A stretch of DNA of 64,000 bases from Cohnella sp. SGD-V74. Its GTDB lineage: Bacteria > Bacillota > Bacilli > Paenibacillales > Paenibacillaceae. Positions 49,336 through 58,638 of this stretch are shown here, one piece after another; within the stretch, counting starts at the first letter, position 1, and the number at the start of each line of letters is the position of its first letter. The notes under the pieces are model-generated. The model worked only from the letters and a program-made list of their open reading frames with translations, made no database searches and was not told where the DNA came from. Where the stretch lies: NCBI RefSeq assembly GCF_003001675.1, contig NZ_PVYW01000004.1:338835-402834 (forward strand), written 5' to 3'. Both the position numbers and the translations under genes were made by a program.

Positions 49336-51039
49336 ATGAAGAAGTTGAAAAAACCGGCGTTATTGATCCTCTCGTCGGTGCTGCTTCTTTCGGTGATTCT
49401 TGCCGGCTGCAGCAAGAAGGAAAACTCCAACAGCGGAGCAAGCTCGTCGCCCAGCAGCAGCGCCAGCACGCCTGCGGAGAGCAGCCCGAGCGCCAGCGAA
49501 GAGGCGCCTGCAGGATGGGTATTCGGCTCCGAACCACTCGCGTTTTCCGCATATGCGCACTATGGCTGGCTGGATTTCCCGGCGGACATGGAGCAAGTGC
49601 ATTTCTGGAAATATCTTAAAGAACACAAGCAAACCAATATTACGGCGATCCAAGCCAAAGGCAACCACGCTCAGTTGATGACGACGATGATGGCTTCCGG
49701 CGATCTTCCCGACCTCATCTATACGGACCGGTACCACCCGGATCTTAACCGTCTGTACGAAGCAGGTCAGTTGGTCGCGTTCGACGACTACCTGGATAAG
49801 TATCCGAACCTGAAGAAGTACTTCGACAAGAAGTATCTGGACATTCTTCGCGCTCCGGACGGCAAGCTGTACAAGTTCCCGAACTGGTACACGGATCACC
49901 CGACGAGCACGGCGGGTTACGTCGTCAACAAGAAGATCTACGAGGAACTCGGTTCCCCGCCGCTTGTGACGATGGACGATCTGTACAACTACCTGGTAGC
50001 GGTTAAAGCCAAATACGGCGAAGACATCATTCCGTTCGAGCCGGACCGCACGCAAGACGCGCAAGGCATCGGTTTGATCTACGCAGGCTTTAAGGAAGGC
50101 GGGCTGTATCAATCCTTGGGAGCGAGTCTGCTGGCCGTTCCGGAAGGCGACAAGCTGACTTCCATCTTTACGGATCCGGCTTTCCGCGAATCGCAAAAGT
50201 TCGTATCCAAGCTGTACCGCGAAAAACTGATTTCCCAAGACATGTTCACGCAAGACAGAGGTAAAGTTCAAGAGAAAATTTTGACGGGTCGCGTTGCCAT
50301 CTATGCGGGTTCCGGTGTTACGACTTGGGGCATGCAAGGCGACATGGAGCTCAAGAAAAAAGATCCGAACGCAGGCTACTTCATGGTCTGGCCGCTTGCC
50401 AAAGCGGGACTTGATCCGAAGAAAATCTATGCAGGCGGCTACGACGCTCTGGGCTGGAACGTCAGCGTTATTACGAAATCGGCTAAAGATCCGGAGAAAA
50501 TCTTCGCATTCCTCGACTGGATCACCGGTCCGGAAGGCATGTCGGTTCAATTCTTCGGCGCTCCGGGGCCGGACGGCAACTGGGACGGATTGGACGAGAA
50601 CGGATACCCGAACTTCACGGCGAACTACGATCCTGTCGAAGTTGCGGACATCCAAGCGAAGAACGATCCTGTCATGATCGCGGGCAACAGCTCGTACATC
50701 GACAAAGCGAAAGCGAAATACGAAGATACGCAACCGCTTGAGAACCAGAACTGGGCAGCTCGTTGGCAGCGCGATATTACGTGGCCTTCGTCCAACGACA
50801 TTACCGGGTTCCGGAACAATCTGGAGCCGCCTGCGGACGGCGAGCTTGGAGATATCAGACAAAACACGCTCGACCTGTTCCTGCAAATTCTCTCCGAGAC
50901 GGCTACGGCCAAGAGCGACGCGGATGTCGACAGAATTCTCGACGCTGCGGAAGAGAAAGCTCAAAAACTCAACTATCAGAAGTTGCTCGACTGGAGAACG
51001 GAAAGATGGCTTGAGAACAAGAAGATTCTTGGAGAATAA
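49336..51039 (+). CDS. CUT1 extracellular solute-binding lipoprotein
   Basis: A 567-residue LplA/YtcQ-like binding protein. The lipoprotein signal ends in LAGC (C25), followed by a Ser/Pro/Ala-rich linker and the large binding domain (PDLIYTDRYHPDLNRLYEAG, FPNWYTDHPTSTAGYVVNK, LDWITGPEGMSVQFFG). It belongs to the group with a long ~500-residue binding domain common in Paenibacillus. GAGAGGGG lies upstream of the ATG. The next gene encodes a paralogue of the same layout. Confidence 0.93.
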   Translation: MKKLKKPALLILSSVLLLSVILAGCSKKENSNSGASSSPSSSASTPAESSPSASEEAPAGWVFGSEPLAFSAYAHYGWLDFPADMEQVHFWKYLKEHKQTNITAIQAKGNHAQLMTTMMASGDLPDLIYTDRYHPDLNRLYEAGQLVAFDDYLDKYPNLKKYFDKKYLDILRAPDGKLYKFPNWYTDHPTSTAGYVVNKKIYEELGSPPLVTMDDLYNYLVAVKAKYGEDIIPFEPDRTQDAQGIGLIYAGFKEGGLYQSLGASLLAVPEGDKLTSIFTDPAFRESQKFVSKLYREKLISQDMFTQDRGKVQEKILTGRVAIYAGSGVTTWGMQGDMELKKKDPNAGYFMVWPLAKAGLDPKKIYAGGYDALGWNVSVITKSAKDPEKIFAFLDWITGPEGMSVQFFGAPGPDGNWDGLDENGYPNFTANYDPVEVADIQAKNDPVMIAGNSSYIDKAKAKYEDTQPLENQNWAARWQRDITWPSSNDITGFRNNLEPPADGELGDIRQNTLDLFLQILSETATAKSDADVDRILDAAEEKAQKLNYQKLLDWRTERWLENKKILGE

Positions 51040-51082
51040 TGCATAAGGATCAGAGTTAAACCATTGCAGTAGAGAAGAGGTA

Positions 51083-51112
51083 CCCCCGAGGATAGAAATT
51101 CCCCCCTCGGGG
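51083..51112 (+). terminator. Hairpin between tandem binding-protein genes
   Basis: CCCCGAGG (51084-51091) pairs with CCTCGGGG (51105-51112); a moderately T-rich stretch follows. It may terminate partly, giving more of the first binding protein than of the genes behind it. Confidence 0.55.
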
Positions 51113-51202
51113 ATATCTCTGTTTCTGTTATTCTATATCATAGCAGGATATTTAGGGGGAAGAGACCTTCCCCGCACATGCGCCGCAATGGGGGGAAACG
51201 AG

Positions 51203-52882
51203 ATGTGGAATGTCGGAAGGCAAATCGTTCGGAGAACCGGGGCGCTGCTCATTGCGCTATCGTTGGCGGCATGCGATACGCAGCTTGTATCCGATCCGCC
51301 GGATTCATTCCAACCTTCGGCAGAGAGAGTCGATCCGCCGGCGGCCGAAGGGCCATGGAGCGACGTATACGAGCTGGGGAAGGAACCGCTTAACGTATCC
51401 TTTTACGCGCATTACAGCTATTACAACATGCCGAAGTGGGGAGGAGATCCCTCTTCGAAATGGATTCAAGAAAACAAGAAAATTCATGTGCAGGGAATCA
51501 GCCCGGAAGGAAACGGCACTCAGAAGCTGCAGAAGATGATCGCGAGCAGGAAGCTGCCGGATCTGATCTGGGGACAGAGAGACGCCGACCTGGAGCGTCT
51601 TCGCCAAGCCGGGCTGCTCGTTCCTCTGGACGATTACATCGAGAAGTATCCGAATCTAAGAACGTGGGCGGGGACGAAAATATTGAACCTGCTGCGTTCG
51701 CCGGACGAGAAAATTTATTACTTTCCCAATTATTATACGGATCGTCCTTACGGCAACGCGGGGTACGTGGTCAATAAGAGAATCTACAGGGAGCTCGGCT
51801 CGCCGAAGCTGGAGACGACGGACGACCTGTATCTGTACTTGAGACGGGTGAAGGAGAATTACCCGAACGTCGTGCCGTTCGAGACGGGGCTTGCCAAAGA
51901 AGGGCAAGGCATCGATCAATTGTTTTCGGCGTTCAAGGAGGACAATTTCAGCTTCACTCGCTACTATGCGGTCGTGACCGGAGACAGAATGACTTCGATT
52001 TACAAGGACCAAGGGTTCCGCGATTCGGCCAAGTACGTCGCGAAGCTGATGCGGGAAGGCTTGATGACGCAGGACGCATTCACCCAGACGGAAGAACAGA
52101 TCGCCGAGAAGCTGATGAGCGGGCATGTGGCCGTATATGCTGGAGCCGACCCGGTCAAGCTGGCTATGCCGGCCAACGCGGAGCTTTCCAGCAAAGATCC
52201 CGGCGACGGTTATTTTTTCATCGAACCGATCTATAAGAGCGGCTTGGACAAGAGCAAGATCTATCCGGGAACGTACAACTTGCTCGGCTGGAACGTCTCT
52301 GCGATTACGACGAGCGCAGCCAATCCGGAAGCGATCTTCGCGATGCTCGACTGGATGACGGGGCCCGAAGGATCTTCCGTGCAGATGTGGGGACCGCCGG
52401 GACCGGACGGCTACTGGAACGGCTTCAAGGAGGACGGCATCACGCCCGCTTTTACGGCCAAATACAGTGAGGACCCGGAAGGGCTCGCCAAAATCCAATC
52501 CGTATCCGGGGATATGATCTGGGCGGGCAACACGACTTTCCTCGATAAGACGAAGGGCGAGTTCGAAGAGACGCTGCCGGAGGAGAAGCAGAACTGGGCC
52601 ACCTATTGGCAGAAAAAGATTACATGGAATTCCCAAGGGGACGCAACGCCGTTTATCAACCTTCATCCGATGCCCGATACGGACGTGGGTTCGATTCACC
52701 GCAGGGTCAAAGAGATCTGGCTGAAAGCCCGGGCGGACGCCGTATTCGGCACGTCGGACGGGGAGGTCGACAAGATTCTCGACAATGCGCACGAACAGTC
52801 GATGGAGATCGGGTTCCAGATCTATCTGGATTACATTACGGACAGATGGCACTGGAATTTGCAGAAGCTTGAAGAGGAGTAA
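51203..52882 (+). CDS. Second CUT1 solute-binding lipoprotein, tandem paralogue
   Basis: A 559-residue lipoprotein (lipobox SLAAC, C24). It is a paralogue of the product of 49336-51039: compare FPNYYTDRPYGNAGYVVNKR, LDWMTGPEGSSVQMWGPPG and the C-terminal ITDRW. It lacks the long Ser-rich linker after the lipid anchor. Its position, directly before the response regulator, suggests a sensory or auxiliary role rather than bulk transport. The frame is open from an ATG at 51188, but GGGGGAAAC supports the ATG at 51203. Confidence 0.88.
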   Translation: MWNVGRQIVRRTGALLIALSLAACDTQLVSDPPDSFQPSAERVDPPAAEGPWSDVYELGKEPLNVSFYAHYSYYNMPKWGGDPSSKWIQENKKIHVQGISPEGNGTQKLQKMIASRKLPDLIWGQRDADLERLRQAGLLVPLDDYIEKYPNLRTWAGTKILNLLRSPDEKIYYFPNYYTDRPYGNAGYVVNKRIYRELGSPKLETTDDLYLYLRRVKENYPNVVPFETGLAKEGQGIDQLFSAFKEDNFSFTRYYAVVTGDRMTSIYKDQGFRDSAKYVAKLMREGLMTQDAFTQTEEQIAEKLMSGHVAVYAGADPVKLAMPANAELSSKDPGDGYFFIEPIYKSGLDKSKIYPGTYNLLGWNVSAITTSAANPEAIFAMLDWMTGPEGSSVQMWGPPGPDGYWNGFKEDGITPAFTAKYSEDPEGLAKIQSVSGDMIWAGNTTFLDKTKGEFEETLPEEKQNWATYWQKKITWNSQGDATPFINLHPMPDTDVGSIHRRVKEIWLKARADAVFGTSDGEVDKILDNAHEQSMEIGFQIYLDYITDRWHWNLQKLEEE

Positions 52883-52932
52883 GTCTGCGTAACCAGGCAT
52901 AACCGGAGGATGGAAAAATAGGGGGGACGCGC

Positions 52933-54510
52933 ATGTATCAGGTTCTGCTGGTGGACGACGAGGAGTTGGATCTCGAAGGGATGCAGAGGTTTATTCCTTG
53001 GGAGGAACTGGGCATGGAGGTGGCGGGAGCCGCCAACAACGCCCTGTCCGCCAAAGACATCATCGAGAGCCGTCCGATCGACATTCTCGTAAGCGATGTC
53101 AATATGCCGTATATGTCGGGACTGGAGTTGGCCAGATCGGCGTTGGAGCGGTCGCCGAATCTTCGCGTGATTTTCGTCAGCGGTTACCAGGAGTTCAGCT
53201 ATGTGCAGCAGGCTCTATCGTTGAAGGCGTACAATTACGTGCTGAAGCCGATGGAAGACGCCGAGCTGGTCGCGACGCTGAAGAAGGTGAAGCACGATCT
53301 CGAAGAAGCCGGCAAGCAGCGAGAGGTCGAGGAGTCCTACCAGAGGATGATTCCAATCGCCAAGAGCAACCTGCTCGTGCGTCTGTTCGAAGGGGACACC
53401 GGAGAGGGCGGCGCGGATTGGCCGAAGCAATTGGCCGCATACGGACTTAATAAGCTGGCTTGGCCCGTTCGCGTGGCCGTGATGGAGATGGATAAGCTGG
53501 CCTGGGAGTATGCGGAGACTCCGAATGCGCAGCTGGAGATGTCGCGAATTTTCCTGGAGCAGGTCAACGCCGCGCTCGAAGGCGCGGGGAACGTGCCGTA
53601 TTGCAAGCTGAGCACGACGAGAATCGCGCTCGTGCTGGAGGAGAACGGCTTCGACAAGGCGCTTCAGTCGGTGTACGATTCGATCAGAAGGCGGCTGCCG
53701 ATCTCCGTCACGACCGGAGCGGGCGAGCCGGTACATGCGCTGGCCAGGCTCCATTCCTCGTACCAGCAAGCGATCGAAGCGGTGGAAGGGAAAATGTTTC
53801 TGGGCAAGGGGACGGTCATCAAGTACGAGGAGGTGCGGCGGGAGCCCGAGATGCTGGACGCGCGGACGCTGGACGCCCGCATGGAAGCGCTGTTCAAGGC
53901 GATGCAGGAGTATAATCTCGTGCGCATCTACGACGAATTCGAGAACCTGTTCCAATCGTTGTCAAGCCTGCGCTCCAAGTTCACGGTGCTGAATCTGTCC
54001 AATTATATCATTTGGAACCTGGAGCAGCGGCTGAGCCTTGCCAACGAGAATTTGTTCGAGCTGCTCGATATCGAGCTGCAAAATCTGGACGTGCTGCTGC
54101 AATTCGAAACCGTTAACGATATTCGCTCGTGGCTTGTTCACCGGATCTACGAAATATCGGAGAAGCTGCACGATAAGAACAACTCCGCCAACGGCAAGTT
54201 CATTCGCAGCGTTATTAATATGATTAAAGAGCGGATGAGCGAGAATATTACGCTGAAGGATTTCGCGAAGCATTTTCCGTTCTCGCCGAGCTATTTCGGA
54301 TACCTGATCAAGGAGAAGTCCGGGCATACGTTCAACGAACTGCTCGTTCAATTGAGGATGGAGCGTGCGTGCGAGCTGCTCAAGGAACCGGGCATCAAAA
54401 TCTACGAAGTGGCCGACCAGGTGGGCTATCGCTATCTGCCGTACTTCAGCAGGCAGTTCAAGGATAAGTTCGGCATGACGCCGCTCGAGTACCGCAAGCG
54501 GGAGCAATGA
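52933..54510 (+). CDS. YesN-type response regulator, AraC DNA-binding domain
   Basis: A 525-residue regulator: a receiver domain with DDEE, phospho-acceptor D55 (VSDVNMP) and YVLKPM; a middle region of ~290 residues; and a C-terminal AraC double HTH (residues ~425-520; PFSPSYFGYLIKEKSG and QVGYRYLPYFSRQFKDKFG). GGGGGGAC is just upstream. The kinase gene follows 15 bases after the stop. It should activate the upstream permease and binding-protein genes, the usual arrangement in Paenibacillus. Confidence 0.93.
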   Translation: MYQVLLVDDEELDLEGMQRFIPWEELGMEVAGAANNALSAKDIIESRPIDILVSDVNMPYMSGLELARSALERSPNLRVIFVSGYQEFSYVQQALSLKAYNYVLKPMEDAELVATLKKVKHDLEEAGKQREVEESYQRMIPIAKSNLLVRLFEGDTGEGGADWPKQLAAYGLNKLAWPVRVAVMEMDKLAWEYAETPNAQLEMSRIFLEQVNAALEGAGNVPYCKLSTTRIALVLEENGFDKALQSVYDSIRRRLPISVTTGAGEPVHALARLHSSYQQAIEAVEGKMFLGKGTVIKYEEVRREPEMLDARTLDARMEALFKAMQEYNLVRIYDEFENLFQSLSSLRSKFTVLNLSNYIIWNLEQRLSLANENLFELLDIELQNLDVLLQFETVNDIRSWLVHRIYEISEKLHDKNNSANGKFIRSVINMIKERMSENITLKDFAKHFPFSPSYFGYLIKEKSGHTFNELLVQLRMERACELLKEPGIKIYEVADQVGYRYLPYFSRQFKDKFGMTPLEYRKREQ

Positions 54511-54525
54511 TGGAGGTCGCCGGCG

Positions 54526-56292
54526 ATGCGTATTCCGAAGAAAAGAAAGAGGCTCGGCTATATTCCGATCGGATACAAGCTGATGATCTCCTATATGATA
54601 TTTATCGTGATTCTCGTATCGGTCAACGGATACGTCTCGCATTCCATGTACGATTCGTCGATGCGCAAGCAGACTCGGACGAACATTCAGGGAACGGTGC
54701 TGCAAATTCGGGACAACGTCGCGTACAGAACGGACGATATGACCCGTATTTCGTCCATGCTGTACGACGATTACAATCTCGTGCAAAATTTGCGCGCGAT
54801 AGAGACCGGACGGGCGAACGATTACCGAATGAGGCAGATCATTATTCCGAAGCTGGAGAGCGCCTCCCGGTCGATCGGGTTCAATCAGCGGTTGAGCGTA
54901 TACGTGCACAATCAGACCGTGAACGAGGTATATCCCGAGCAGACGTACAACATCTATCATATGAAACGGATCAAGGACAAACCCTGGTACGTGAACTTTC
55001 CTGAAGAGCTGTACGGCATGACGATGGTGTGGATGCAGGCGGAGGAAGACGCGGAAGAGAAGCGAATCTCGCTCATTCGGCGGCTGGTCGACACTTCGAA
55101 TCCGCTTGAGCTCGAGGAGCTCGGCATGATGCGGTTCAGCGTAGACTTGAAGGAGCTGTTCGAGAGCGTCGACTTCGAGAAGCTCGGGGAAGGCAGCATG
55201 CTGCTCGTGAAAAACTCGTCCGGCAATGTGATGTATTCTTCGGGAGTTCCCGAGTCGATGGTCGACCAGCCCGAGGCGGAGGACAATCGCTATATTACGA
55301 TCGAGGAGAAAATGCAGCGGCAAGGGTGGACGATCGTCGCGCGCGTTCCGGTGACGATTATCGCGCAGGAAGCGAAGAAGGTGACGACGTTCATCATCGG
55401 CATCTGCGTGCTCTGCTTCTTCCTGTTTACGTTCGCGGGCGTGTTCATCTCCCGGTACTTCTCCAAGCGGATCACGAAGTTCGTGTCGGTGCTTAACGCG
55501 TTCCGCGAAGGCGACCTGCACAAGCGCATCGCCTATAAAGGCAAGGACGAGTTTTCCCAGATCGCCACCGCCCTGAACGGAATGGGCGAGGACGTCGGGG
55601 CGTTGATCAACAAGGTGTATTTGACGCAGCTGCAGAAGAAGGAAGCGGAGCTGGAGATGCTGCAGCTGCAGATCAATCCCCATTTTCTGTACAATACGCT
55701 GTCCTCGATCAACCGTCTGGCCAAGTTCGGGGAGAACGAGAAGCTGCAGAAGATGGTCGTGCAGCTCGGGAAGTTTTACCGGCTGACGCTGAATTCGGGT
55801 CGCACACTCATTCCGATCTCGTCTGAGATCGAGCAGTCGAACGCGTATTTGGACATCCAGAAAGTCAAATATGGAAATCGGCTGGAAGTGCTGTTCGACG
55901 TCGACGTAGCCGTATGGCCCTACGAGACGATCAAGATCATTCTGCAGCCGTTCATCGAGAACGTGCTTAAGCATGCTTGGTCAGGGGATCGCATTCATAT
56001 CCGCGTGGCCGTGCGCAAGGAGGGGGAGGAAATCCATTACCGGATTATCGACGACGGCCTGGGAATGCCGCCGTGGAAAATCAGGGACATTCTGAATCCC
56101 CCGAGCGAGACCGAGAGCGAGACCGGCTACGGAATCCGGAATATCGATCAGCGCATCAAGCTGCAATACGGGCCCGAGTACGGCGTCTCCATCTTCAGCA
56201 GGCGGGGCGTCGGCACGACCGTGCTGCTGCGGATTCCTGCCAAGAAGCGCAAAGTCCATACGGCGGGAAAAGAAGGTCTGAACGCGTCTTAG
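54526..56292 (+). CDS. YesM-type sensor histidine kinase
   Basis: A 588-residue kinase: TM1 (LMISYMIFIVILVSVNGYV, about 16-35), an extracellular sensor of ~230 residues, TM2 (FIIGICVLCFFLFTFAGVFI, about 288-308), HAMP, QINPHFLYNTL with H386, and HATPase motifs DDGLGMP and GYGIRNIDQRI. GGAGGTCGCC precedes the ATG. It partners the regulator directly upstream. The gene is followed by the second MITE B copy, so the operon probably ends here. Confidence 0.93.
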   Translation: MRIPKKRKRLGYIPIGYKLMISYMIFIVILVSVNGYVSHSMYDSSMRKQTRTNIQGTVLQIRDNVAYRTDDMTRISSMLYDDYNLVQNLRAIETGRANDYRMRQIIIPKLESASRSIGFNQRLSVYVHNQTVNEVYPEQTYNIYHMKRIKDKPWYVNFPEELYGMTMVWMQAEEDAEEKRISLIRRLVDTSNPLELEELGMMRFSVDLKELFESVDFEKLGEGSMLLVKNSSGNVMYSSGVPESMVDQPEAEDNRYITIEEKMQRQGWTIVARVPVTIIAQEAKKVTTFIIGICVLCFFLFTFAGVFISRYFSKRITKFVSVLNAFREGDLHKRIAYKGKDEFSQIATALNGMGEDVGALINKVYLTQLQKKEAELEMLQLQINPHFLYNTLSSINRLAKFGENEKLQKMVVQLGKFYRLTLNSGRTLIPISSEIEQSNAYLDIQKVKYGNRLEVLFDVDVAVWPYETIKIILQPFIENVLKHAWSGDRIHIRVAVRKEGEEIHYRIIDDGLGMPPWKIRDILNPPSETESETGYGIRNIDQRIKLQYGPEYGVSIFSRRGVGTTVLLRIPAKKRKVHTAGKEGLNAS

Positions 56293-56338
56293 TTAACCGA
56301 ATAATCGACGGAATCGAAAGGGCATGCTCCTTCTAAAT

Positions 56339-56503
56339 TAGGGCGTGTATGCATACTCCGAGGAAAGCAGATATTGCCGAATTTTCGTTCCATGCAAGGA
56401 ACTTTTGTGAAGGCGTACCGGGGGTACGTCAAGCAAAAGTGACGCAGCAGGGGGCGAAAAGGCGGTGATAGATGCCCCTGAGCGGGTTTGCATACACGCC
56501 CTA
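56339..56503. mobile_element. MITE family B, copy 2 (165 bp)
   Basis: This is an inverted, nearly identical copy of 41755-41908 with an extra 11 bp (between GGTGATAGATG and the CAGCAGGG side). Terminal inverted repeats TAGGGCGTGTATGCA and TGCATACACGCCCTA are perfect over 15 bp. It is non-coding and lies between the kinase gene and the next permease operon. The rest of the gap 56504-56670 contains an isolated TATACT-like -10 near 56615 and no gene. Confidence 0.9.
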
Positions 56504-56670
56504 GGGGGGACATGCTCTTTTTTTATTTTTCAGCCACAATACCTTGTCCTCCCCACCTGAAAAAATGCAACCTTCAGCGAAATTTGAAGCCTTATGCTTT
56601 CGGCTGGAACTGTTTATACTCGGGAAAGAAAGTGTTTACAGGTACGAGTTCACAAAGGATGTGGCCGGTT

Positions 56671-57633
56671 ATGGAAGCTAACGCGGAAGTTCAAGTCCCT
56701 GCGCGGAAGCCTGACAACAGAAGAAGGACGAGTCTGCTGCGGAAATTTTACGGCCAGCGGTATTTGCAGGTCATGGCGCTGCTCGGCGTCGCTTGGATGC
56801 TCCTGTTCCATTATGCGCCGATGTACGGCATCGTGATCGCCTTTAAGCAGTATATCGGCATCGGGGAAATCAAGAACGCGCCATGGGTCGGCTGGGAGCA
56901 TTTCAAGGCGATTTTCGAGGACGATATGATGTTCCAGGTCATTCGGAATACGCTCGGAATCAGCTTGCTGAAGCTGCTCATCGGTTTCCCGATTCCGATC
57001 GTTTTCGCCCTATTTTTGAATGAGCTTCGCTCCTTGAGGTTTAACCGGATTGTGCAGACGATTACGTACTTGCCGCACTTCCTGTCGTGGGTTATTCTCG
57101 GAGGCATTCTGATCTCGTGGCTGGCGGATGTCGGCGTCGTCAACGATGTGTTGATGGGGCTTGGGCTGATTAAGGAGCCGATCTTCTATCTGAGCGAGCC
57201 GCAATATTTCTGGGCAATCGTGATCGCGTCGGATATATGGAAGGAGTTCGGCTGGTCGGCCATCATCTATATCGCCGCCATCGCGAGCATCTCGCCGGAG
57301 CTGTATGAAGCGGCTACGATCGACGGAGCCGGCAGGTTCCAAAGAATGCGGTACGTCACGCTTCCAAGCATTAAAGGTACGATTTCGATTTTGTTCATTT
57401 TGGCGGTCGGCAGCATCCTGAATTCGAACTTCGATCAAATTCTCGTGCTGAAAAACCAGGTGAACGAAAGCATGAGCAGCGTTATCGACATCTACGTCTA
57501 TGAAATCGGTATCAAGCAAGGGCGGTTCTCGTATTCTGCCGCGGTAGGGTTGGTCAAAGGCCTCATTGCTCTCTTCCTGCTGCTTCTTGCGAATTCCTTC
57601 TCGAAGAGAATGAACCAATCTTCCTTATTCTAG
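56671..57633 (+). CDS. CUT1 carbohydrate ABC permease (LplB/YteP type)
   Basis: A 320-residue six-span permease, similar throughout to the one at 47351-48331 (FHYAPMYGIVIAFKQY, IVQTITYLPHFLSWVILGG, EAA loop EAATIDGAGRFQRMRYVTLPS). The frame is open from 56488 inside the MITE, but protein-like sequence begins at the ATG at 56671 (AAAGGATG is 12 bases upstream); the ATG at 56659 is a weaker alternative. First gene of the second CUT1 system. Confidence 0.92.
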   Translation: MEANAEVQVPARKPDNRRRTSLLRKFYGQRYLQVMALLGVAWMLLFHYAPMYGIVIAFKQYIGIGEIKNAPWVGWEHFKAIFEDDMMFQVIRNTLGISLLKLLIGFPIPIVFALFLNELRSLRFNRIVQTITYLPHFLSWVILGGILISWLADVGVVNDVLMGLGLIKEPIFYLSEPQYFWAIVIASDIWKEFGWSAIIYIAAIASISPELYEAATIDGAGRFQRMRYVTLPSIKGTISILFILAVGSILNSNFDQILVLKNQVNESMSSVIDIYVYEIGIKQGRFSYSAAVGLVKGLIALFLLLLANSFSKRMNQSSLF

Positions 57634-57650
57634 CCAAGGCGGTGAGAAAC

Positions 57651-58541
57651 ATGTTTACGAGTGACCGTAGAACAAGCGGAGAATTGTGGTTCGACCGTCT
57701 TAACGTCGTCGGGATGCTGATCATCTGCTTCGTGACGCTGTACCCGATCTGGTACGTGCTCGTCAATTCGTTTAACGACGGCACGGATGCGATGACGGGG
57801 GGGCTGATCTACTGGATTCCGCGCCAGTTCAGTCTGGAAAATTACGAGATCGTCTTCTCCAACGCGGGCATAATGACCGCAATGGGCATTACCGTATCCA
57901 AGACGCTGATCGGAACGGTAATTCACGTTTTCTTTACCGCGATGGTCGCCTACGCTCTTTCCCGCAAGGAGCTAATGTTCCGCAAGCTTTACATGGTGAT
58001 GGGGACGGTCACGCTGTTCTTCAGCGCCCCGCTCATTCCCAACTACTTGTGGCTGCGGGACCTTGGGCTTCTCGATACATTTGGGGTGTACATCTACCCG
58101 GCGATGTTCAGTTTCTTTGATCTCATTATTTTCCTGACGTTCTTCCGGGAAATTCCGGACGGGTTGGAGGAGGCGGCCAAGATCGACGGGGCCAACGACT
58201 TCTCGATCTTCGTGCGCATTGTGCTTCCGGTGTCGCTGCCCGTCGTTGCTACGATCGCCTTATTCCACGGCGTCTGGCAGTGGAACGACTACTTTGTCGG
58301 AGTTCTCTATACGAACAGCGATTATTTGCAGCCGATTCAGACGTTCCTGTACCGGGTCATCGCCCAGTCCAGCTCCAATCAGATTGTCGGAGCGACCGGG
58401 GGCGCGATCAACCGAACCGTCACCTCGCAGTCGATCAAGCTGGCGACCATGGTCATTACGACCGTTCCGATCATCGTCGCGTATCCGTTCCTGCAGCGCT
58501 ATTTCGTCAAGGGACTGATGATTGGTTCCCTTAAAGGCTAA
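57651..58541 (+). CDS. CUT1 carbohydrate ABC permease (LplC/YtcP type)
   Basis: A 296-residue six-span permease, partner of the previous one. The EAA loop is EAAKIDGANDFSIFVRIVLPVS, and the tail FLQRYFVKGLMIGSLKG matches the LplC branch. AAGGCGGTGA lies before the ATG at 57651; a GTG at 57642 is in frame but badly spaced. It is 17 bases after the first permease. No ATPase gene is in the unit. Confidence 0.92.
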   Translation: MFTSDRRTSGELWFDRLNVVGMLIICFVTLYPIWYVLVNSFNDGTDAMTGGLIYWIPRQFSLENYEIVFSNAGIMTAMGITVSKTLIGTVIHVFFTAMVAYALSRKELMFRKLYMVMGTVTLFFSAPLIPNYLWLRDLGLLDTFGVYIYPAMFSFFDLIIFLTFFREIPDGLEEAAKIDGANDFSIFVRIVLPVSLPVVATIALFHGVWQWNDYFVGVLYTNSDYLQPIQTFLYRVIAQSSSNQIVGATGGAINRTVTSQSIKLATMVITTVPIIVAYPFLQRYFVKGLMIGSLKG

Positions 58542-58638
58542 GTTTATGTTCGATCGCGAGTTAACAACCGGTTTTACTTTCCCGCAAGGGAATGCTCATA
58601 CAACATTCACTCAAAATATGAATCAAAGGGGTATGACG

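Noticed and set aside
56488..56670. N-terminal extension of the permease into the MITE
   Set aside because: The extra residues derive from the MITE end and spacer; permease-like sequence starts at 56671.
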